NCBI RefSeq assembly: GCF_001435095.1
Contig: NZ_AZFC01000035.1
Coordinates: 435,006-499,005, forward strand
Reading direction: 5' to 3'
DNA from: Levilactobacillus spicheri DSM 15429
Lineage (GTDB): Bacteria > Bacillota > Bacilli > Lactobacillales > Lactobacillaceae
DNA length: 64,000 bases
Numbering within the stretch: the first letter of the stretch is position 1; every line of letters begins with the position of its first letter. Below are positions 53,839-61,169 of the stretch, in pieces. Below the pieces are notes generated by a model. The model saw only the letters and a list, made by a program, of their open reading frames with translations, was not told where the DNA came from and ran no database searches. A program made the position numbers and the translations under genes.

Positions 53839-54687
53839 TTAATCCAGCCCGTTCTCCATGCTTCCAACGTAATACCGCTTGCCGTTCACCGTGTAGTCGT
53901 TCCAGGTTCCTTGGGAGTCGTAGGTGTCGTCGACCGGGAAGAAGCTTTGGCTGTGCTTCTGGTTCAAGTCCTTGATGGTCAACCGGTAATGGTGCTTGGC
54001 CACCTTCTTGTTCGGCATCCCCGCCACGGGCTGCCGGTAGTCAATGGTCGTGGTCCGGCCCTTGACCGTCACCTTGGAGACCTTGACCGCGCTCGTCGGC
54101 TGCCAGACCTCGTAAGCCGCTAACCGCCCCTCACTGCCGCTAGGGGAAAACTTGGCCATGGCACTCGCGCTGTAGGCCTGCAGGTAGTTGTCGAGCGTCA
54201 GGTAAAAGGCCGCCGGTGTGATCAAGCCCATCTCGTTGGTTTCAAAGCCCGTCCCCTTGCGGAACAGCAGGGTCCGAACGGGGGCCTTCAGGGTCGCCGT
54301 CTTGAAGTGGGCCTTGGTGAACGGAATCGAAATCTTCCCGTTGTAGCTTAACTTCTTGAGCCGCTGGTAGTGGACCGCCCCCGACGTGAAGGCCGCCCGA
54401 ATAACGATGTTGCCCGCTTTGTCTTTATCGGCCTGGGCACCCCCAATCCCGCCAATCGCCAGCAATGACCCCTTCTTTTTCAGCAGTGGCTTGACCTTCT
54501 TGCCCGACTTCTGGTAGATGCCCACGTACATGGTCTTCTTCAACCGGACGTAACCGGTGGTGTTCCGTAAATAGGCACTCTTCGCCGTTCCCGGCAAGGT
54601 GGTCGCCTGGGCGGTCACGCCACCGCCGACGAATAATCCCACGAGACCCGCGGCAATTGCCAGGGTCCCCTTAACTGATTTTTTCAT
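53839..54687 (-). CDS. Secreted protein of unknown function
   Basis: 282 residues; GAGGAGGAA before the ATG. Cleavable signal peptide (1-28, ending AQA) and then a Lys/Gly/Thr-rich beta-type protein with repeated KxYxxxKxxKK-like segments, as in the small extracellular proteins of lactobacilli. No sorting signal, no catalytic motif. Own terminator. Confidence 0.7.
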   Translation of the reverse strand: MKKSVKGTLAIAAGLVGLFVGGGVTAQATTLPGTAKSAYLRNTTGYVRLKKTMYVGIYQKSGKKVKPLLKKKGSLLAIGGIGGAQADKDKAGNIVIRAAFTSGAVHYQRLKKLSYNGKISIPFTKAHFKTATLKAPVRTLLFRKGTGFETNEMGLITPAAFYLTLDNYLQAYSASAMAKFSPSGSEGRLAAYEVWQPTSAVKVSKVTVKGRTTTIDYRQPVAGMPNKKVAKHHYRLTIKDLNQKHSQSFFPVDDTYDSQGTWNDYTVNGKRYYVGSMENGLD

Positions 54688-54825
54688 GAACTGATTCCTC
54701 CTCTATCTATCAATTATTTTACACCAGCCATCATTAACCATCGATGTCAAAAATGTAACAAATAGTGTACGCAATTCAATCAATGCTTATCAAATGAATC
54801 GCCGCAGAAATCATCTGGGAGAGCG

Positions 54826-54867
54826 TAAAAAGCGCTGTCCGGTCATTTGGCCGAACAGCGCTTTTGC
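54826..54867 (-). terminator. Terminator of the fic gene
   Basis: AAAAGCGCTGT and ACAGCGCTTTTT, stem of 11 bp with further CGG/CCG pairing, directly after the Fic stop. Confidence 0.9.
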
Positions 54868-54870
54868 GAG

Positions 54871-55551
54871 CTAGTTTTTCGTGAATGGGGTCGTTAACGG
54901 TGAATAATGGTTCTGATACGACCGCCGTGGCTGGGCGGCGACCCGGTAGTCCGCCGCTCCCCAGACCGCGTTGCGGTAGAGCCACTGTTTGAGCGCCAGG
55001 GCCCGGCCCGCACGACGGTACTGATCCAGTTGGCGGAGGTACCAGTCCAGCCGGTCCAGCGGCGGCAGGAGGAGCCCCGCCCCCGCGGCCATCATCAGGC
55101 CGTTGGCCGCGACCCAGGCCGTGCGCTGGTTTCCGTCCGCAAACGGTCGCCAGCGTGATAGGTACAAAGCCAGGTCCATCGCCCGTTCGGTGGCCGACCG
55201 CGGCGTCGTCAAAATGGCGGTCAGCTGCCGTAGCGTCTGGTCGCGTCGCGGAATCGGGAGATCCCCCGCTTCCCCGGGTAACGCGGTTGGCCGCAACTCA
55301 CCTGGCCCCACCGTCCCGGTGCTGATCAGCTGGTTGACCGCCAGCACGTCCACGGCTGTCAGCGGCGTGGCCCGGTCCGCCATCCCCTGGTAGGCGCGGG
55401 CTAAGTGTTGAGCCGCTGGTGCGTCGGCGGCCAGGTCGGCCGCGCCGAAGCCATCCAAGCGTCCGGCGACCGTGATCAATGACGGTAGGTGCTGCGTCAC
55501 CCAGGCCGTTTCCGCCGTTTGGTCGAACGCGTAGTTATCTGGAAAATTCAT
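54871..55551 (-). CDS. Fic-family protein with altered catalytic motif
   Basis: 226 residues; GAGGAGGGG before the ATG. The Fic core is present, but the motif reads RPFADGNQRTAW (135-146) where active enzymes have HPFxDGNGRxxR: the catalytic His is Arg135, the second Gly is Gln142, and the final Arg is Trp. AMP transfer by the usual mechanism should therefore be lost or changed. No antitoxin partner is adjacent. A divergent paralogue with a new function, or an inactive relic, are both possible. Confidence 0.82.
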   Translation of the reverse strand: MNFPDNYAFDQTAETAWVTQHLPSLITVAGRLDGFGAADLAADAPAAQHLARAYQGMADRATPLTAVDVLAVNQLISTGTVGPGELRPTALPGEAGDLPIPRRDQTLRQLTAILTTPRSATERAMDLALYLSRWRPFADGNQRTAWVAANGLMMAAGAGLLLPPLDRLDWYLRQLDQYRRAGRALALKQWLYRNAVWGAADYRVAAQPRRSYQNHYSPLTTPFTKN

Positions 55552-55655
55552 TCGTTACCCCTCCTCGTTGCAGTTCTCTTAATGGGAGCCGCTTAGTTTC
55601 ACCCCGTTATCATAACTATCCTTAAGGAATAAGACAAGCTAGCCAACAAAGTATT

Positions 55656-55757
55656 TTATATCCCAATCGTCTCTCCGTTACCGGCCACGCGAACCCAGTA
55701 GCTGTCGTCGTCCTCACCACCGGAAGAAATGTCGAAATCATATTCTCCGGGAAATAG
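55656..55757 (-). pseudogene. C-terminal remnant of a PGEY...SYWVRVAG-type protein
   Basis: The minus strand here encodes LFPGEYDFDIS, then an acidic loop and DSYWVRVAGNGETIGI before a stop. Upstream sequence gives no start or signal that fits, so it appears to be the tail of a lost gene. The same SYWVRVAG core recurs at 57152-57290 on the same strand on the other side of the RepA-like gene. Confidence 0.5.
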
Positions 55758-55830
55758 GCCACCACGGTCCCGGCCATCCGTAAGGGGGGACCGGCTCTTT
55801 TGTCCCGCGCACCCTGTAATTTTAGGTGAC

Positions 55831-55888
55831 AAAATCCTCCGAAATTTCGTTAGTAGGGGTAATACCCTAAATTTTTCGGAGGATTTTT
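55831..55888 (+). promoter_or_regulatory. Terminator-like hairpin containing the repA ribosome binding site
   Basis: AAAATCCTCCGAAA (55831-55844) pairs perfectly with TTTCGGAGGATTTT (55874-55887); an inner GGGT-AAT-ACCC helix fills the loop. The 3' arm contains the GGAGG (55878-55882) used by the gene starting at 55890, and the T run ends at the ATG. When folded the RNA would both terminate transcription and hide the ribosome binding site. Confidence 0.75.
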
Positions 55889-55889
55889 T

Positions 55890-56810
55890 ATGCTGATCAA
55901 GACACAATACGTGGCCTTACGCCTCAACCTCATTCGAAAGTACCGGCTCAATCCCACCCTCGCGGTCATTTATAGTGCCCTGATCGACCGGATGCTCTCC
56001 AGTCGTCGTCAGGGGCGCCACTTTTTTGATGCCGCTCGGCAGGCCTACTTTGTGAACTACACCCTCCCCGAAATGGCGGCGACCTATTTCATTAGTCCCC
56101 GGACGGTTCAACGGGCTTACGACCACCTGGAGGAGCTGGGACTTTTGCTGAAAAAGCACCGGCGCAACGCCAGCGATTGCCTGTTTTTGCCCGAGATGGA
56201 AGGCTGGCTGTACGCCCACCAGGACAAATTGGCGCGGCCAGCCTGGTCAGTTTGTCCAGCTAATCACTTGACCTTGAATCAGTCTTTTAAAAGCACCTTC
56301 AAAACACTCAATACCAGCCAACCCCCGCGCGCTTCTATGCTGGCAACGACACCCGAGACTCGCCAACCGGCCGCGACGCCGTCTCCGCTGACCCCATCTG
56401 ACGATCAGTCAACCGAAACCTTACTGACCCGCCTGGAATTTACGAACCTCACCCAGTCGCTGACGACCATGGGGGGAATCCCCGCCGCGACCGCTCAACT
56501 GATGGCGGCCTTGGCCGATCACGACCACGCACACCTCTACGAGATGGCCCGGGTCATTTACCAAGCGAAGGCGGCGGTCTGCCGCATGGCCGAAACGCAA
56601 CTGGGCCTTTCCGGACGTTTAGCCACCCGCTTAGAACATAACGCCCTGTTGCTTGACAACTTGCACGCGGCGGTCGCCCGCATCATTCCCGCGGCCTACC
56701 GTAAGAATCGCCAAGCCTGGCAGGGATACGCCTATGTGGCTTTCCGGCGGTTCTTTGAAGAGGCGGCCAATGCGTGGCTGCGGGAACAAAGAAAGGTGCT
56801 GAGCTCATGA
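55890..56810 (+). CDS. RepA-like replication initiator / HTH protein
   Basis: 306 residues. N-terminal winged-helix region YTLPEMAATYFISPRTVQRAYDHLEELGLL (about 50-80 in part) as in RepA-type plasmid and phage initiators of Gram-positive bacteria, a Pro/Thr-rich linker (about 150-180), then a helical C-terminal domain ending in VAFRRFFEEAAN. Family assignment is by overall look. It implies an integrated plasmid, phage satellite or remnant. No iterons or integrase are visible. Start controlled by the hairpin just upstream. Confidence 0.55.
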   Translation: MLIKTQYVALRLNLIRKYRLNPTLAVIYSALIDRMLSSRRQGRHFFDAARQAYFVNYTLPEMAATYFISPRTVQRAYDHLEELGLLLKKHRRNASDCLFLPEMEGWLYAHQDKLARPAWSVCPANHLTLNQSFKSTFKTLNTSQPPRASMLATTPETRQPAATPSPLTPSDDQSTETLLTRLEFTNLTQSLTTMGGIPAATAQLMAALADHDHAHLYEMARVIYQAKAAVCRMAETQLGLSGRLATRLEHNALLLDNLHAAVARIIPAAYRKNRQAWQGYAYVAFRRFFEEAANAWLREQRKVLSS

Positions 56811-56875
56811 AGATTGCGTATCACCCCTTGACCATGACGAAGCCAGCCCGCCGTGTTAACGAACAAAAATTGTGA
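56807..56875 (+). pseudogene. 22-codon ORF overlapping repA, probably truncated
   Basis: ATG 56807 overlaps the repA-like stop (ATGA), normal for a coupled downstream gene, but the frame closes after 22 codons, exactly where base composition changes from GC-rich to AT-rich. It looks like the 5' end of a second replication-module gene cut by recombination. Confidence 0.45.
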
Positions 56876-57151
56876 GGTCGCTGCTCTTCAAACTGGTGAC
56901 AAGTCCACCACATCAAGTTGCCAATTTCTTGGCCACTCACATCTTTCTCAAACGTGTGCTTATCAGCCGTACTGAAATCGTACGACGCTTAACATCAAAC
57001 ACATATGAAAATATGGCGGGCAACTTTGAAAATCAAATAAAATTTATGAGTGGAGACAAGTAAACTATGGCGAGTTTTTTCGTCATTCCATTTCAAAATA
57101 AAGAGCATCGACCAACTACAGTCGATACCCTAAAATTAAGTTCTATTATTG
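56876..57151. other. AT-rich stretch without a recognised gene
   Basis: Beyond the composition change only a 63-codon frame (to 57063) is open; it has no ribosome binding site and no recognisable domain and may be debris of an insertion. Nothing else is supported. Confidence 0.4.
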
Positions 57152-57293
57152 CTAGTACCCCGATAATTTAATTGGACCACAGTCGCCAGCTACCCGTACC
57201 CAGTAACTCCCATTATCTAAGACAATATCTCCCGGTATCTCCCGGTATCTCCCGGTATCTCCCGGTATCTCCCGGTATTCTTCGATGAAACAT
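57152..57293 (-). pseudogene. Small ORF / gene tail containing a frame-shifting 10-bp repeat
   Basis: ATG 57293 overlaps the stop of the upstream regulator gene as TGATG. Its frame enters five 10-bp repeats and stops at about 57213 after 26 codons. The frame encoding the conserved tail (IPGDIVLDNGSYWVRVAG, stop 57152-57154) would be reached from the same ATG if there were four or seven repeat units instead of five. Either a decayed tail or a phase-variable small gene. Confidence 0.4.
57229..57278. repeat. Five tandem copies of a 10-bp repeat
   Basis: CTCCCGGTAT repeated five times without a mismatch. The unit is about one helical turn and not a multiple of three, so each gain or loss shifts any reading frame crossing it. 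Confidence 0.9.
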
Positions 57294-58660
57294 CACTTAT
57301 TAGCAACTGGATGAACTAATACGTATCTAGTTGAGGGACCTGCACCTATCTTTTTTAGAATATCTGCATCAACTAGCTGTTTTAAATATTTATTAGCTTG
57401 ACTTCCCTTTACTTCTAAAAGTAATTCTGCAATTGCTCTAGTAATATACGGATGATCTTTCAAATATTCAACAATATGTCCCTGTTCCTCAAAAACAATT
57501 TTCAATTCAGAATCAGTTGAGATAACGTTAGGAAACGTTGGCCTAGACGCTCGTCCCTTGTAATTTAGATTTGGTAGCTGAACTTTGACAAAATCCTCAC
57601 TCGTTTCGAACTCGGGTGCTTTATTTTCGTCAGTATAACTACTCAAAATTCTTCTAATTCCTGTCCCATAGTCCTCAATATATTTCAGCTTATTAAGCAC
57701 CTTAACGACCTGCGGATTTCTCGGAAGTGTTTGTCCTGCCAAGACTGCTTTTAACTTCATCCCACCAGGTAACGGCCCCGGGGACATAATGGTTAACCGA
57801 TCATCAAAAATTTCAATTTGCACAGGTGCTTCACTGAAGTAAGACCGATGCACAATCGCATTAATCACGGCTTCACGAATAGCAACGCTTGGATAACTCC
57901 TCTTTTCTTCTCGCATTGGTTGTCCTGTAATTCGAGCAGATAGGGGATTATTGAGATCAATATATGTCAAAACATCGTCGATTTGTTTTGGTAAACATCC
58001 TCTAAATTCTCGTCGATCTTTGAATTGATCGACCGTTACACCATCAAAAATAGCAACCTTAACCGAAAAACTGTTTTGATTACTCATTAGAAATGCGACA
58101 TTTGTAAACTGACCTTGTGGGGTAAAGAATCCTAAGGCGTTGGCCTTAAAATTCAATTTTTCTCGTTTAAAAATACTTTCAATTTCATCAAATTGCAGCC
58201 TTTGAGTAGAAGATATTGAGGCATCAAATGAACTTAGGTCCTGGAGTGCCATCATTTTAGTCACTCGTTCCTGGGAAGCTTTAACTGATTCCGAACCATT
58301 TCTAACATAGACTCTACCATCCAAAAAATACGGTTTGGCTTCCCCAGGATTAACTTCAATACAGAAGAGTTTCTGATCCGTCCGCACATGCACGATACCT
58401 ACCGGACTAGGGTAATAGGTTGAGCTTGATAACCAACGCCCCACTTGTTCCTCAACTTCATGCTTTTCGTTATCCGTATAAAGATGTGTGATTTGACGGC
58501 TCTTGTCATTCACGCCAAAATAAATGTAGGCTGTTTGCGACCCGTTTAAAAAGGCCGCAATTTCCTTTTTACACTTTTCATTGAAGATTTCTTTATATTC
58601 GATGGTTTCATTTTCTACTGGAAATGGTTGAACGTCATCAAAACCTAGCACAGCTGTCAC
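57293..58660 (-). CDS. AlbA_2 / ATPase domain transcriptional-regulator-like protein
   Basis: 455 residues, clearly AT-rich DNA. N-terminal Schlafen AlbA_2 DNA-binding domain (ENETIEYKEIF; YIYFGVNDKS; RVYVRNGSESV), then an HATPase_c_4-like region (VAIREAVINAIVHRSY; EDYGTGIRRI) and a C-terminal winged helix (about 390-440). Such proteins act as regulators and appear often in defence or mobile regions; partner unknown. Start GTG 58660, with a second GTG three codons later better spaced from GGGTGGG. Confidence 0.82.
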   Translation of the reverse strand: MTAVLGFDDVQPFPVENETIEYKEIFNEKCKKEIAAFLNGSQTAYIYFGVNDKSRQITHLYTDNEKHEVEEQVGRWLSSSTYYPSPVGIVHVRTDQKLFCIEVNPGEAKPYFLDGRVYVRNGSESVKASQERVTKMMALQDLSSFDASISSTQRLQFDEIESIFKREKLNFKANALGFFTPQGQFTNVAFLMSNQNSFSVKVAIFDGVTVDQFKDRREFRGCLPKQIDDVLTYIDLNNPLSARITGQPMREEKRSYPSVAIREAVINAIVHRSYFSEAPVQIEIFDDRLTIMSPGPLPGGMKLKAVLAGQTLPRNPQVVKVLNKLKYIEDYGTGIRRILSSYTDENKAPEFETSEDFVKVQLPNLNYKGRASRPTFPNVISTDSELKIVFEEQGHIVEYLKDHPYITRAIAELLLEVKGSQANKYLKQLVDADILKKIGAGPSTRYVLVHPVANK

Positions 58661-58843
58661 CCCACCCTTTTATATTAAATTATACCTCGCCATCAAGATA
58701 ACATCATTCCATGATCACTTATAACAGTCCCCATAAAAGATTAATCACCTTTAACTCCCCAGAAGAAATCGATAAACCGACGGATTTATATCAAATTGTT
58801 TTTTACACCTATTGCTCAAAATACGGAAATCCATTCGCATAAG

Positions 58844-58890
58844 CAAAAGAGGTCATCCGGCTAAAGCTAGCTGAATGACCTCTTTTAATT
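58844..58890. terminator. Bidirectional terminator
   Basis: AAAAGAGGTCAT and ATGACCTCTTTT with an 18-base loop, right after the DUF3781 gene on the minus strand. Confidence 0.88.
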
Positions 58891-58904
58891 TTTTAACCCA
58901 CTAT

Positions 58905-59165
58905 CTATTTAAGCCGGTCTGCCGTAATCAACCGAAAATTAAACGAATTAATCGTCAATTGAGTACTATAGGCTAAACCACTAACATAGTAGTTCTTCCC
59001 TCGTTTTTCAACGGTTGTTTGATCGTCAATCAAGATATCCTGTACCAATTTTTCAATCTCAGGCCGTGACAACTCAATCTTTAACTTCTTATTAACCCGC
59101 TGATAAACTAAATCGGTATAACAAACTTGTCGCTTAATCGCCGCAAGTAGTTCCGAATTAGCTAG
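58905..59165 (-). CDS. DUF3781-family small protein
   Basis: 86 residues from ATG 59165, overlapping the upstream gene by eight bases. VCYTDLVYQRVNKKL, EKRGKNYYVSG and LTINSFNFRLITADRL match the DUF3781 pattern. Function unknown; the family is often found in accessory gene sets. Last of a three-gene AT-rich unit. Confidence 0.78.
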   Translation of the reverse strand, partial: LANSELLAAIKRQVCYTDLVYQRVNKKLKIELSRPEIEKLVQDILIDDQTTVEKRGKNYYVSGLAYSTQLTINSFNFRLITADRLK

Positions 59166-59445
59166 CATCCGCGTCTTCCTGCACAAACGTGTGCTTGTCA
59201 TCCAGCACATACTGGAACTGCACGGTGTTCAACATCAAGCTCGCGCGGAACAACGCCTTGATTCCCTGTTCGTTACTCATAACCACAAAAAACTCCCGAT
59301 CAGTGCCACTGACCCGTTGGAAGTCCTCGTACTCGCCCTTATACCCCTCTTTGCGGAACAGCGCGATAATCTTCATCATTTCAACTTGCGTAACTTCTTT
59401 AGCTGCCAAATTCAATCTCTTTTCTTCTCTTATAGTTGTGTTCAA
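59158..59445 (-). CDS. Hypothetical protein in the isochorismatase unit
   Basis: 95 residues, starting at TTG immediately after the isochorismatase stop. Charged, mixed alpha/beta in appearance (KIIALFRKEGYKG; REFFVVMSNEQGIKALF). Not recognised. Overlaps the DUF3781 gene by eight bases, so the three are translated as a unit. Confidence 0.65.
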   Translation of the reverse strand: MNTTIREEKRLNLAAKEVTQVEMMKIIALFRKEGYKGEYEDFQRVSGTDREFFVVMSNEQGIKALFRASLMLNTVQFQYVLDDKHTFVQEDADAS

Positions 59446-59946
59446 TTACTCTTCGATAAACTCTAGGAACCGATGATTCCATATCCGTTCCTGATAAAAG
59501 TCCAGTGTCTTTTCCGCCGTCATGAACGAATTGTCCGTCGTCGTGGTCAGACCCCGGACCATTTCTAGTTGATAGCCTAGCCCGTGAGCCATTTTAATCG
59601 TGGCATCCACGCAGAATTCCACTTGGGCACCACAGATTTCTAACGATTGAATGCCGCGTTGCTGCAATTGCTGTTTTAAATCAGTCTGATAAAAGGAATT
59701 AGCATGTGTTTTTTGAATTCGGATATCTTGTGCATCTACCGTAAGTTCAGAAATAATCTGCCACGCAGTTTGTTCCCGAATGAGATCCTCATCGTTGTGC
59801 TGAACAAAAACAACAGGCTTTTTATCTAAACGATAGCGCGCCAGCCTTTGCTGAATGCCTACAATCACTTGTGGTAATCGTGCCAGTGGTTGGTCACCAT
59901 GACAAACCCCATTCTGCATATCAATAATCATCAGTGCATCTGCCAT
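59446..59946 (-). CDS. Isochorismatase-family cysteine hydrolase
   Basis: 166 residues; AGGAGG before the ATG. The catalytic triad is in place: Asp9 (MIIDMQNG), Lys79 (RIQKTHANSF), Cys112 (CGAQVEFCVDATI). Family members include nicotinamidases and other amidohydrolases; the nicotinamidase metal motif DxHxxxH is absent, so the substrate is open. Confidence 0.88.
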   Translation of the reverse strand: MADALMIIDMQNGVCHGDQPLARLPQVIVGIQQRLARYRLDKKPVVFVQHNDEDLIREQTAWQIISELTVDAQDIRIQKTHANSFYQTDLKQQLQQRGIQSLEICGAQVEFCVDATIKMAHGLGYQLEMVRGLTTTTDNSFMTAEKTLDFYQERIWNHRFLEFIEE

Positions 59947-59985
59947 ACCGAAACCTCCTGAGTTTGTCTAAACACATCACCAGTT

Positions 59986-60195
59986 CTATCCGTTATTTTC
60001 CATCTCCACTAATTTATCTTCAATCAATTGATTAGCTATCCCGAAAGCCTTCAACCGCCGTTTAGCCAAGGTTAGCTGGGACTTATACCGACTAGGATTC
60101 TCTTTAGCTTCAAAGGTCTTCACGACCTCCCGAATCTTATGCAAAGTTGAGTCAATCTGACGCTTAGCTTCTAGTAATTCGTCAACATCATACAT
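59986..60195 (-). CDS. Small helical protein
   Basis: 69 residues from ATG 60195, nine bases after AAGGAGG. Entirely charged helix, coiled-coil-like (LLEAKRQIDSTLHKIREV). It lies between gpmA and the isochorismatase unit; an earlier in-frame start has no ribosome binding site. Function not recognised. Confidence 0.65.
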   Translation of the reverse strand: MYDVDELLEAKRQIDSTLHKIREVVKTFEAKENPSRYKSQLTLAKRRLKAFGIANQLIEDKLVEMENNG

Positions 60196-60287
60196 GAAAA
60201 GAGGCCTCCTTCGAACGGTCTCAAGTAATCTAAATTCAACGACCAAAAGTGACCAATTGGTGACCACTGGTGTCATTTTTCCCCACG

Positions 60288-60324
60288 AAAAAGCCGACCC
60301 TGCCTAAGCCGGATCGGCCTTAAC
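60288..60324 (-). terminator. Terminator of gpmA
   Basis: AAGGCCGA-CC and GG-TCGGCTTTTT with one mismatch, directly after gpmA on the minus strand. Confidence 0.82.
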
Positions 60325-60333
60325 TAAGTTGGA

Positions 60334-61026
60334 CTACTTGCCCAACTTAGTCTTGTTCGTCATGTTTAACTTGTCATCGAAGTCGTAGACCACTGGTTCA
60401 CCAGTTGCCATTTCAAGATTCATGATGTCGTCATCAGAAATCCGTTCGATGTACTTGCTTAAAGCACGTAATGAGTTCCCATGGGCTGCGATGATGACGT
60501 TCTTGCCATCCAGCAACTTAGGAGCGATTTGGTCTTCCCAGAATGGCATAACCCGTTCCAAGGTAACCTTCAAGTTTTCCCCACCAGGGACGATGTTTGG
60601 ATCCAAGTCAGCGTAACGACGGTCGTTCACAGCGGAACCTTCGTCGTCAGCGCCCAACAGTGGAGGAAGGACATCGTAAGAACGACGCCAGATGTGCACT
60701 TGGTCGTCCCCATACTTTTCAGCCGTTTCCTTCTTGTTTAAGCCTTGTAATGCGCCATAGTGCCGTTCGTTCAAACGCCACGTCTTCGTTTCTGGAATCC
60801 AAAGTTGGTCGGATTCTTCCAAAACGTAGTGTAACGTCTTGATGGCCCGCTTCAATACAGAAGTGTAAGCGTAATCGAATTCCAAGCCGGCTTCCTTAAC
60901 CTTCTTACCAGCCGCCTTTGCTTCTTCGACACCCTTTTCACTCAAGTCAACGTCAACCCAGCCAGTGAACTTGTTTGCAAGGTTCCATTCACTTTGGCCG
61001 TGGCGAATCAGTACTAATTTTGCCAT
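60334..61026 (-). CDS. gpmA: 2,3-bisphosphoglycerate-dependent phosphoglycerate mutase
   Basis: 230 residues. [18 protein letters not shown] (phospho-His9), [11 protein letters not shown], and [12 protein letters not shown] (second His) define dPGM. Interconverts 3- and 2-phosphoglycerate in glycolysis. Codons are notably more A/T-ending than in neighbouring genes, as expected for a very highly expressed gene. Monocistronic. Confidence 0.97.
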   Translation of the reverse strand: MAKLVLIRHGQSEWNLANKFTGWVDVDLSEKGVEEAKAAGKKVKEAGLEFDYAYTSVLKRAIKTLHYVLEESDQLWIPETKTWRLNERHYGALQGLNKKETAEKYGDDQVHIWRRSYDVLPPLLGADDEGSAVNDRRYADLDPNIVPGGENLKVTLERVMPFWEDQIAPKLLDGKNVIIAAHGNSLRALSKYIERISDDDIMNLEMATGEPVVYDFDDKLNMTNKTKLGK

Positions 61027-61130
61027 TCCTTAGACCTCTTTCTTTCGTAGAATACCTTGTTATTTTACACCATCTCCCCCAAAATTTCAGCTATATTCCC
61101 GTTTTTCACAAGGTTCCCTTTCCCAAGGCC

Positions 61131-61168
61131 ATAAAAAACGCCTGACCGTTGCCAGTCAAGCGTTTTCA
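61131..61168 (-). terminator. Terminator of the LPxTG adhesin gene
   Basis: AAAACGCTTGAC and GTCAGGCGTTTTTT (one mismatch) around a short loop, just after the adhesin stop. Confidence 0.88.
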
Positions 61169-61169
61169 T

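Noticed and set aside
57229-57278. Tandem repeats as replication iterons or CRISPR
   Set aside because: Units are only 10 bp without spacers and lie outside the repA-like gene in the AT-rich part; iterons are normally longer. A slippage-prone repeat is the simpler reading.
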